Part shown: positions 1 to 5,402 of the stretch, piece by piece
Layout of the letters: the number at the start of each line of letters is the position of its first letter
How positions within the stretch are numbered: the first letter of the stretch is position 1
NCBI GenBank assembly: GCA_031278145.1
Contig: JAITLA010000054.1
Coordinates: forward strand, 1-10,149
Direction of reading: 5' to 3'
Length of the DNA stretch: 10,149 bases
Origin: Eubacteriales Family XIII. Incertae Sedis bacterium
GTDB lineage: Bacteria; Bacillota_A; Clostridia; Peptostreptococcales; Anaerovoracaceae
Made by a program: the position numbers and the translations under genes
Notes under the pieces: model-generated
What the model saw: the letters and a program-made list of their open reading frames with translations, nothing else
Told to the model about the DNA's origin: nothing
Databases searched by the model: none

Positions 1-154
1 GCGCGATTTACCGGCACGGGCCACAGTGCCAAACCTGCCCAATACACAAAAGAACCGTCCCCGTGTGTACTTTGTCAGTGACCTCCTGTAGAGGCGGGGG
101 ACTGACGCCGTCGTTCAAACCTCGCACAAATCTCGCCCGCCTCTGAACCGTAAC
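1..154 (-). repeat. Hairpin-rich repeat element, copy A (cut by window start)
   Basis: Non-coding repeat related to the copy at 9515-9824. Bases 3-87 match 9740-9824 in the same orientation with one visible mismatch (C12 versus T9749). Bases 75-117 match 9627-9669 in inverted orientation, also with one mismatch. Bases 134-154 match 9515-9535 inverted with one mismatch. Two small hairpins are visible: GGCAC (13-17) with GTGCC (26-30), and GTCAGT/CCTC (74-79, 82-85) with GAGG/ACTGAC (91-94, 101-106). The copy probably continues upstream of the window. It resembles REP/MITE-like elements that contain the motif GGGGACGGTTCTTTTGTGT (here on the minus strand); that I associate this motif with clostridial-type repeats is from memory, not from a search. 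No transposase gene is seen. Orientation is given relative to copy B. Confidence 0.75.
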
Positions 155-194
155 AACGGCCGGCTTCCGGCGTGGCAACTTCTTCAACATTCTC

Positions 195-224
195 TTGACA
201 GCAAATCCATTTATAAAATATAAT
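195..224 (+). promoter_or_regulatory. Sigma-A/sigma-70 promoter of the ABC importer operon
   Basis: A perfect -35 hexamer TTGACA (195-200) and a perfect -10 hexamer TATAAT (219-224) are separated by 18 bp. The expected transcription start is about 231, giving a leader of about 70 nt before the binding-protein start at 303. The segment is locally AT-rich in an otherwise GC-rich sequence. Nothing in the short leader is recognised as a riboswitch or T-box. Consensus hexamers suggest strong expression, as expected for an abundant binding protein. Confidence 0.85.
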
Positions 225-274
225 GGGCTATGCGAATCGCCAAGCAAGCTTGCGCGCGCAAAGGATGGAATGGG

Positions 275-299
275 AGGAATAGGAGAGGAATAGGAGAGG
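275..299 (+). promoter_or_regulatory. 11-bp tandem repeat carrying the ribosome binding site
   Basis: The unit AGGAATAGGAG occurs at 275-285 and again at 286-296, so several AGGAG-like Shine-Dalgarno sequences are stacked upstream of the ATG at 303. The functional one is most likely AGGAG at 292-296, with 6 nt before the start codon. Tandem units of this kind can change copy number by slippage and move or duplicate Shine-Dalgarno sequences, but no effect is shown here. Confidence 0.7.
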
Positions 300-302
300 A
301 TT

Positions 303-1085
303 ATGGGAATAAAGAAATTTGCGCTTCTGCTGCTCTGCGGAGCGACGGCGCTGTTTGCGCTCACGGCCTGCGGCAAGGGCTTCCGCTCGCTCGACGAGAT
401 CCGGAAGAGCGGCGAGCTCGTCATGCTCACGAACGCGACCTTTGAGCCCTTCGAGTATCTGAGCGGCGACGAGGTGGTGGGCGCGGACCCGGATCTCGCG
501 CGGATGATAGCGGACGAGCTCGGCGTCGAGCTGCGCATCGTGGACATGGATTTTGATCTGCTGGTCGAGGCCTTGAAGAGCGGCAAGGGCGATCTTATCG
601 CCGCAGGCATGACGGCAAACCCCGAGCGCGCGGAGCAGGTGGACTTCTCGAGCGTCTACGTGGAGAACGGGCTGCTCGTTATCGTGCCCGCCGGCAGCGA
701 CATCGCGAGCGGCGCCGATCTCGCGGGCAAGCGCGTGGCCGTGCAGGAAGCGACCACCTCCGACGATTTTGCGACGGACGATGTGGAGGGCGCCGAGGTT
801 CTGCGCTTCAAGGACGCGATTGCCATCGGTGACGCGGTGCAAAGCGGCAAGGCCGACGCGGGCGTGCTCGACATCAAGCCCGCCGAAGGGGTTGTCGCGA
901 ACAGCGGCGGAAAACTGGAGCTGCTGCCCGATCCCGTGACGCAGGAGGATACCTCCATGGCCGTCGCGAAGGGCAACGCGGAGCTGCTCGCCGTCGTCAA
1001 CAAGGTGCTCGACGCGGCCGTGGCGGACGGCACGGTGGACGCGCTGATTCAGAAGCATATGGACGCCACCACGCTCGGAGAATAG
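303..1085 (+). CDS. Amino-acid ABC transporter substrate-binding lipoprotein (SBP_bac_3 family)
   Basis: A 260-residue extracellular binding protein, predicted to capture a polar amino acid and deliver it to the permease encoded downstream. The N-terminus is a lipoprotein signal: Lys4-Lys5, a hydrophobic stretch, then the lipobox LTAC with Cys23 as the lipidation site, so the mature protein would be anchored to the membrane. Family 3 signatures follow: FEPFEY (47-52), a GADPD stretch (60-64) matching the usual GxDxD, and a region around MTANPERAEQVDFSSVY (103-119). In that region Arg109 is the likely carboxylate-binding residue. Asp190 in VLDIKP is the usual amino-group ligand. Length is normal for the family. 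The ATG at 303 is chosen because it gives the complete signal peptide and sits 6 nt after AGGAG. It is the first gene of the operon. Substrate specificity (Gln, His, Arg, Cys or other) cannot be read from the sequence. Confidence 0.93.
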   Translation: MGIKKFALLLLCGATALFALTACGKGFRSLDEIRKSGELVMLTNATFEPFEYLSGDEVVGADPDLARMIADELGVELRIVDMDFDLLVEALKSGKGDLIAAGMTANPERAEQVDFSSVYVENGLLVIVPAGSDIASGADLAGKRVAVQEATTSDDFATDDVEGAEVLRFKDAIAIGDAVQSGKADAGVLDIKPAEGVVANSGGKLELLPDPVTQEDTSMAVAKGNAELLAVVNKVLDAAVADGTVDALIQKHMDATTLGE

Positions 1086-1123
1086 GCGGCGCGTGGTTTT
1101 GATTGAAGTATTTGAGCGATAAA

Positions 1124-1186
1124 GGCGAACAACGCCCGTTTCCCGTTTGCGCTCCGCGCAAGCGGGAAACGGGCGCGCCGTTCGCC
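1124..1186 (+). promoter_or_regulatory. Large stem-loop between binding-protein and permease genes
   Basis: A long interrupted hairpin. The outer stem is GGCGAAC (1124-1130) with GTTCGCC (1180-1186). After a small asymmetric internal loop, CGCCCGTTTCCCG (1133-1145) pairs perfectly with CGGGAAACGGGCG (1163-1175). A further six pairs including one G-T lead to a five-base loop at 1152-1156. No T-run follows, so it is not a typical intrinsic terminator. Its position suggests a processing or stabilising element that keeps the upstream mRNA abundant relative to the permease and ATPase part, or a factor-dependent attenuator; this role is inferred. The weak AAGG ribosome binding site of the permease (1196-1199) lies just downstream. 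Confidence 0.75.
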
Positions 1187-1209
1187 GTCATGCATAAGGT
1201 GCCGATTCT

Positions 1210-1908
1210 ATGGAAACACTCTTAAAGATCGCCCACAGCCTGTCGCGAGCCCTCTTGGTCGAAGACCGCTGGAAGCTGTATCTGCGGGGCCTTGAATTGA
1301 CGCTCATGATCGCCGCCGTGGCCTGCGCCATAGGCATCGCAATCGGCATATTGGTCGCGAGCGCGAAGGTGGCGGCGCAGGGCTCCCGGAATCCGGTTCT
1401 GCGCGCGCTGAACCTGCTGTGCGAGGCCTACACGACCGTGATACGCGGCACGCCCTTGGTCGTGCAGCTTCTGATCCTGTACAGCCTGGCGGCCATACCG
1501 AACGGGCTGACCGCCTGCTTCATCGGCTTCGGCCTCAACTCGGGCGCCTACGTTTCCGAGATATTCCGCAGCGGCATACAGTCGGTGGACATCGGCCAGA
1601 CGGAGGCGGGGCGCTCGCTCGGGCTTTCGCGCGGAACCACGATGCGTTTCATCATCCTGCCGCAGGCGGTCAAAAACGTCCTGCCCGCGCTCTTCAATGA
1701 ATTCATCGCCCTCGTGAAGGAAACCTCCATCGCGGGCTATATCGCAGTCAATGAATTGACGAAGATGGCCAACAACATCAAGAGCCGCACCTACGATTTC
1801 ACGCCCTTCCTGCTTGCGGCCATCCTCTATCTGATCCTCACATTCGTGCTCACGCGCGTGCAAAAACGCATCGAGAGGAGGTTTGCGCGGAGTGATAAGA
1901 ACAGTTGA
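1210..1908 (+). CDS. Amino-acid ABC transporter permease (HisM/GlnP type)
   Basis: A 232-residue inner-membrane permease of the His/Glu/Gln/Arg/opine family, expected to dimerise and form the import channel. Hydrophobic segments lie at about 29-51, 83-108, 160-180 and 199-216. Family motifs are RGTPLVVQL (79-87), GLNSGAYVSEIFRSGIQSVD (108-127) and the EAA coupling loop around 132-151 (EAGRSLGLS...ILP), which contacts the ATPase. Length is normal for this class. The ATG at 1210 has only a modest AAGG ribosome binding site about 10 nt upstream, and is separated from the binding-protein gene by 124 nt containing a large stem-loop. The 3' end overlaps the ATPase start by 17 nt, which fits translational coupling. 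Only one permease gene is present, so a homodimer is likely. Confidence 0.93.
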   Translation: METLLKIAHSLSRALLVEDRWKLYLRGLELTLMIAAVACAIGIAIGILVASAKVAAQGSRNPVLRALNLLCEAYTTVIRGTPLVVQLLILYSLAAIPNGLTACFIGFGLNSGAYVSEIFRSGIQSVDIGQTEAGRSLGLSRGTTMRFIILPQAVKNVLPALFNEFIALVKETSIAGYIAVNELTKMANNIKSRTYDFTPFLLAAILYLILTFVLTRVQKRIERRFARSDKNS

Positions 1909-2614
1909 TCTGCGCAAGCGCTTTGGCGAGCTTTGGGTGCTGAACGGCATCAGCGAGCACATCCGGCAGGGTGAGAAGGTCGCGATCATCGGGCCGTCCG
2001 GCTCCGGCAAGAGCACCTTCCTGCGTTGCCTGAACCTGCTGGACGTTCCGACGAGCGGCGAGGTTTGGTTTGACGGGGAGGACATCACCGACCCGCGCCG
2101 GGACGTGGACGCGACGCGGCGCCACATCGGCATGGTGTTCCAGCACTTCAACCTCTTTCCCAATATGACCATACTCGAAAACATCACGCTCGCGCCCGTG
2201 AAGCTGCGGCTGAAGAGCAGGGAGGACGCCGCGCGGGACGCGCTGTCGCTGCTTGAGCGCATCGGCCTCTCGGACAAGGCGCACGCGTATTCCGCAACGC
2301 TGTCGGGCGGGCAGAAGCAGCGCGTCGCCATCGTGCGCGCCTTGGCCATGGAGCCGAAGCTCATGCTCTTCGACGAGCCGACGAGCGCGCTCGATCCGGA
2401 GATGGTCGGAGAGGTGCTCGATCTGATCCGCGACGTGGCCGAAACCGGCATGACGACCGTGATCGTCACGCACGAGATGGGCTTTGCCCGCGAGGTCGCG
2501 ACGCGTGTCATGTTCATGAACGACGGCCGCGTGACGGAGCAGAACACGCCCGCGGAGCTGTTCGGGAATCCCAAGGACGAGCGCCTGCGGGAGTTTTTGT
2601 CGAAGGTGCTGTAG
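1892..2614 (+). CDS. Amino-acid ABC transporter ATP-binding protein (GlnQ/HisP type)
   Basis: The cytoplasmic ATPase that powers the importer; 240 residues with the GTG start chosen here. All nucleotide-binding motifs are present: Walker A GPSGSGKST (34-42), Q-loop Gln84 in VFQHFNLF, signature LSGGQ (137-141), Walker B LMLFDEPTSALD (Asp161, Glu162), and the H-loop His194 in THEMGFA. GTG at 1892 is preferred because AGGAGG (1876-1881) lies 10 nt upstream and the protein then begins VIRTVDLRKRF, as is usual for the family. A TTG at 1883 in the same frame would add three residues but leaves one base between the Shine-Dalgarno and the codon. The gene overlaps the permease end by 17 nt. It ends 31 bp from the convergent acyl carrier protein gene, and no convincing terminator with a T-run is seen between them. 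Confidence 0.94.
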   Translation: MIRTVDLRKRFGELWVLNGISEHIRQGEKVAIIGPSGSGKSTFLRCLNLLDVPTSGEVWFDGEDITDPRRDVDATRRHIGMVFQHFNLFPNMTILENITLAPVKLRLKSREDAARDALSLLERIGLSDKAHAYSATLSGGQKQRVAIVRALAMEPKLMLFDEPTSALDPEMVGEVLDLIRDVAETGMTTVIVTHEMGFAREVATRVMFMNDGRVTEQNTPAELFGNPKDERLREFLSKVL

Positions 2615-2645
2615 CCGCCCGCGCGCACCGGCGCCTGCGGAGATT

Positions 2646-2888
2646 CTACCGCACGAGTGCGCGCAGCCTGTCCACAATGAAGCGCAGCTTGTTCATCTTC
2701 ATGATGTCGTCCGCTTCAAATCGCACGCCAAAGGCTTCCTCTATCTCATACACAAGCTGTATGTGTATGACGGAATCCCAGCTTGGCAGATCCTCGCTCG
2801 TCGTTTCGATATGCAAATCCGGCTTGTCGTCCTCGAAGAAATCCCAGAAGATCTCCCTTAATTTTTCCATTATTTCGGCTTCGCTCAT
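2646..2888 (-). CDS. Acyl carrier protein
   Basis: An 80-residue, acidic PP-binding protein that would carry an acyl group on a phosphopantetheine arm. Ser39 in the PSWDSVIHIQL segment (35-45) is the attachment site; the usual DSL is DSV here. The following VYEIEEAFGVRFEADDI helix matches the recognition helix of acyl carrier proteins. It is more like the dedicated carrier proteins found next to FkbH-like enzymes than the housekeeping fatty-acid AcpP (which normally has GADSLD); that distinction is an inference. The start ATG has GGAAGG 7 nt upstream. The ATG also overlaps the TGA of a possible micro-ORF at 2885-2950. It is the last gene of the minus-strand run, and the likely partner of the FkbH-like protein encoded just upstream. 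Confidence 0.88.
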   Translation of the reverse strand: MSEAEIMEKLREIFWDFFEDDKPDLHIETTSEDLPSWDSVIHIQLVYEIEEAFGVRFEADDIMKMNKLRFIVDRLRALVR

Positions 2889-2950
2889 TTCAAACCTTCC
2901 GCAATCTCAATCAAACCGAGGTTTCTGCCCAAGATGTGATGAATCCTCAC
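2885..2950 (-). CDS. Possible 21-residue micro-ORF bridging FkbH-like and ACP genes
   Basis: A GTG-started frame fits exactly in the gap between two genes. Its GTG (2950-2948) overlaps the TGA of the FkbH-like gene as GTGA, and its TGA (2887-2885) overlaps the ATG of the acyl carrier protein gene as ATGA. A GGAG lies 8 nt before the GTG. The predicted peptide starts VRIHHILGRN and ends GLIEIAEGLK, with mixed hydrophobic and charged residues and no recognised domain. It may be a coupling device that brings ribosomes to the carrier protein start, a real small protein, or the remnant of a longer FkbH C-terminus after a frameshift. Chance is also possible given the short length. Confidence 0.35.
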   Translation of the reverse strand: MRIHHILGRNLGLIEIAEGLK

Positions 2951-4767
2951 GCTTGCTTCTCCACATGCGTCCGCTTCTCCGTATAGTCCGACACGGACAG
3001 CCGCAGGCGGACGCCGTTTTCCCGCAAAGCCTCCGGAGGCGCCGGCTTTTCACATCCAAAATCCGCGCGCCAAAACCCAAAATATTCCAATAAATTCGCA
3101 ACCATGTCGTTTTTTGCCGTGGGGATATACTCGCCGATCAGGGCCTCCGCGCCCGCCGCCTTCGCGAGCGCCACGAGTTCATTGAACATAAATTCCTCGA
3201 CGCCGCGCTTCAAAACGCGGCAACTCAGCAGCAGCGTGTCCAGAAACAGGGCCAAGCCGCCTTCCTCTCGCTTCAGGATGGCGACGCCCACGATGCCGTA
3301 ATCCCCAAAGCGATCCCGCAACGCAAGGCAGCGCGCGATGTACGCCGGATTCTCCACAAGCCTCCGCAAATCCTGCTCGGTGTAGCGCTTCGTCCGCAGG
3401 TTGAACCGGTTGGAACGCTGCGTAAGCTGTGCGGCGCGCGGTATGGAGAACGCGTCAAGAGGCGTGAAGCGCGCGGTCATCCCCAGGGATTTGAGGAATT
3501 CGTCGATGTTCTCCGTCCGCGCCGCCGTTTCCGCGCGGCGGCTTTCCGCTCTGTACATGCCGACGCGCCGCCGGTCCTCGTCCAAAACGGCGCTCGTTTC
3601 AAAGAAATTGGCCGCCTGCAAGCTCCGCAACACAAGGCTCGCATCCTTCGGAAGCTCCGGCACGGCTATTTCGGGCAACATGCGTCTGACCAAATCCCGT
3701 TCCACAGGACTGTCGTCGATAAAAACCATGCTGTCAAAGCCGATACGCAAGCGCTCGCCGATATACCGGATATTGGACACCTTATCGTTCCAATTCGCAA
3801 CAAAAACCGTGATATCCGAAAGGCGTAAGACCATGTCGGGATGCTTCAAAAAAGGCTCTTTCGCCGTCGCTTCGTCATTCTTGCTGCATATCGCAAGCGC
3901 GACGCCGCGGCGTGAAAGCGCGCGCAGCCATCTTTGCAGATCGGAAAACGCGCGCCCGAGGCCGAGCTCGCCCAGCTGTATGCCCTCCGTGCCCACATCG
4001 TCCACAATGCCGCCCCAGAGCGTGTCGTCGAGATCCGCGATCAGGCATTTGCGCACACGGCCGGAGAGAACGTCCATGACGCCCAAGATCCGCTCCGCGA
4101 CAAAGGGCAGGAACCCCAGGCCGAATACGCAGCCCGAAACGCAGTAAAGGCGCGGGTCGAAGGCGTTTTCACGCCCCTTGGCAATCTGCAACGCGTTGAT
4201 ATCCGCAATGGATGCCACAGCGCCGTTTGGCGGCGCGTTCGTTGACAAGGCCCGCGCAAGCCCCTCGTTCACCCCGCGAATCATCCGAGGCAAGGCGTCG
4301 TCGTGAACCGCTCCAAGGCTGCCATACACCGCGTCGTCCAATTCACAGTAATTGCAGACGATGCATTTGGCATCCGTATGCGCGCACAAGTGCGCGACGA
4401 GCGTCTTTATGCGCTCCGTTTCCGCCGCGGCGAAATCCGGGCCGGAGAGCGCGGATGCGCCGTTTTCTTCCCCTTCCGCCAAATCGTAGAAGCGGTCCCG
4501 AAGCCCTTCGGCAGAAGGGAAAAACAGGACAAAATCCGGCGCAAAGGCATACAACCCGCCGTCCGTGTCAAGTATTTCCGTTTCAAGCCGCCCCGAAGCT
4601 TCGTAGACAACGAGGTTGAGGCGCCTTTCATACGCATAGCCGCGCAGGGCCTGCGCGAGAAACTGCGTCGACCAATCGGCGAGGACGGCCAGCTTTACGG
4701 TGGGAAACCCATCGCAATCCTCTTTTAGATTTTTTCGCAGCTTGCTGAATTTCATCGTTTCCGTCAT
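2947..4767 (-). CDS. FkbH-like HAD-IIIC family protein with N-terminal SGNH-like and C-terminal GNAT-like parts
   Basis: A 606-residue protein. The central HAD domain carries motif I DLDDTLWGG (Asp245, Asp247, Asp248), motif II CSKND (294-298), a Lys near 329 and motif IV FIDDSPVER (Asp351, Asp352). The N-terminal ~220 residues match the region that precedes the HAD domain in FkbH-like proteins. The C-terminal part has the family stretches TQRSNRFNLRTKRY (449-462), RFGDYGIVGVAIL (486-498) and LSCRVLKRGVEEFM (514-527), a GNAT-like region. In characterised FkbH-type enzymes a glyceryl unit from 1,3-bisphosphoglycerate is dephosphorylated and loaded on an acyl carrier protein; the ACP gene next door supports a similar acyl-ACP role, but the substrate here is unknown. 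ATG at 4767 is chosen because it overlaps the stop of the preceding gene as ATGA; an upstream ATG at 4842 would lie within the acyltransferase gene. ATG at 4755 is an alternative. Confidence 0.87.
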   Translation of the reverse strand: MTETMKFSKLRKNLKEDCDGFPTVKLAVLADWSTQFLAQALRGYAYERRLNLVVYEASGRLETEILDTDGGLYAFAPDFVLFFPSAEGLRDRFYDLAEGEENGASALSGPDFAAAETERIKTLVAHLCAHTDAKCIVCNYCELDDAVYGSLGAVHDDALPRMIRGVNEGLARALSTNAPPNGAVASIADINALQIAKGRENAFDPRLYCVSGCVFGLGFLPFVAERILGVMDVLSGRVRKCLIADLDDTLWGGIVDDVGTEGIQLGELGLGRAFSDLQRWLRALSRRGVALAICSKNDEATAKEPFLKHPDMVLRLSDITVFVANWNDKVSNIRYIGERLRIGFDSMVFIDDSPVERDLVRRMLPEIAVPELPKDASLVLRSLQAANFFETSAVLDEDRRRVGMYRAESRRAETAARTENIDEFLKSLGMTARFTPLDAFSIPRAAQLTQRSNRFNLRTKRYTEQDLRRLVENPAYIARCLALRDRFGDYGIVGVAILKREEGGLALFLDTLLLSCRVLKRGVEEFMFNELVALAKAAGAEALIGEYIPTAKNDMVANLLEYFGFWRADFGCEKPAPPEALRENGVRLRLSVSDYTEKRTHVEKQA

Positions 4768-5402
4768 TTTACCTGTTTTGCGGGGTTCCCTATCATCACC
4801 GCGTTCGCTTTCACATCCTTGAAAATGACGCTTCCGCCGCAAATATAGGCGTATTCCCCGATCTTGACGTCCGGGATGATCGCCACGCTCGTGCCCAGAT
4901 AAACGCCTCTTTCGAGGCGGACATGGCCGGTGACGTCACAGAAGCTCATGACGGACACGTAATCCCGCAGCTCCGCGTCATGGCCGAGCCCACTCTTCGT
5001 ATTGATCATGCAGTGGTCCCCTATGCGCGTGTTCGCGCTCACAAAGGCATGCGCCTGCACGACGTTCCCGCAGCCCATCTCGCTGTACGCGGAAACGACC
5101 GCCGTGGGATGCACGATGTTCACCCAGGTCACGAAGGCTTGCAGATCCGCCGCGATCCCTTCCTTGTTCCGCGCGTCGGCTATGGCGATGACCGCCCGGG
5201 TTGCGGGGGCGGCCGGCAGCGTTTTCAGATATTCCCTGCCACCCAACACCGGTACGTCGTTCTTGACGCTTCCCCACAGGGAGGCGTCGTCGTCGATAAA
5301 GCCCGCGATGCGGTATTTTGGCTCGTGCGCGTTGATCGCGCGCACGCTGTCCGCCACCTCGCGGCCAAAGCCGCCCGCGCCGATTATATACAGATCCTTC
5401 AT
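4764..5402 (-). CDS. PglD/NeuD-like sugar O- or N-acyltransferase (left-handed beta-helix)
   Basis: A 212-residue transferase. The N-terminal PglD_N-type fold shows IIGAGGFGREV (6-16) and the GFIDDD turn (34-39), which bind the sugar nucleotide in relatives. From about residue 97 the hexapeptide-repeat beta-helix begins (HPTAVVS, VSANTRIGDHC, YLGTSVAIIPDVKIGEYAYI). His141 in GLGHD is the probable catalytic base. The protein ends with the typical IGNPAKQVK. Relatives use acetyl-CoA to acetylate UDP-linked amino sugars or sialic acids; with an acyl carrier protein in the same operon an acyl-ACP donor is conceivable but unproven. ATG at 5402 overlaps the tilS stop as ATGA and has GGGGAG upstream; an in-frame extension to 5540 lies inside tilS and is a shadow. 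The stop also overlaps the next start as ATGA. Confidence 0.88.
   Translation of the reverse strand: MKDLYIIGAGGFGREVADSVRAINAHEPKYRIAGFIDDDASLWGSVKNDVPVLGGREYLKTLPAAPATRAVIAIADARNKEGIAADLQAFVTWVNIVHPTAVVSAYSEMGCGNVVQAHAFVSANTRIGDHCMINTKSGLGHDAELRDYVSVMSFCDVTGHVRLERGVYLGTSVAIIPDVKIGEYAYICGGSVIFKDVKANAVMIGNPAKQVK

Noticed and set aside
1..154. CRISPR repeats or tRNA in the hairpin-rich ends
   Set aside because: The hairpins are not regularly spaced with spacers, and no cloverleaf can be formed; the two copies lie about 9.7 kb apart.
1124..1186. Intrinsic terminator ending a single-gene transcript after the binding protein
   Set aside because: The hairpin is strong but there is no T-run after it on either strand, and the permease has no clear promoter of its own, so read-through is more likely.
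2615..2645. Bidirectional terminator between the ATPase and ACP genes
   Set aside because: The 31-bp gap is GC-rich and partly self-complementary, but stems are short and no T-run is present on either side.
1222..2677. Long minus-strand open frames opposite the permease and ATPase
   Set aside because: They are antisense to two genes with full ABC transporter motifs and carry no recognisable domain.
4768..4842. Earlier ATG at 4842 for the FkbH-like gene
   Set aside because: It would add 25 residues inside the acyltransferase gene; the ATGA overlap at 4767 is the more natural start.
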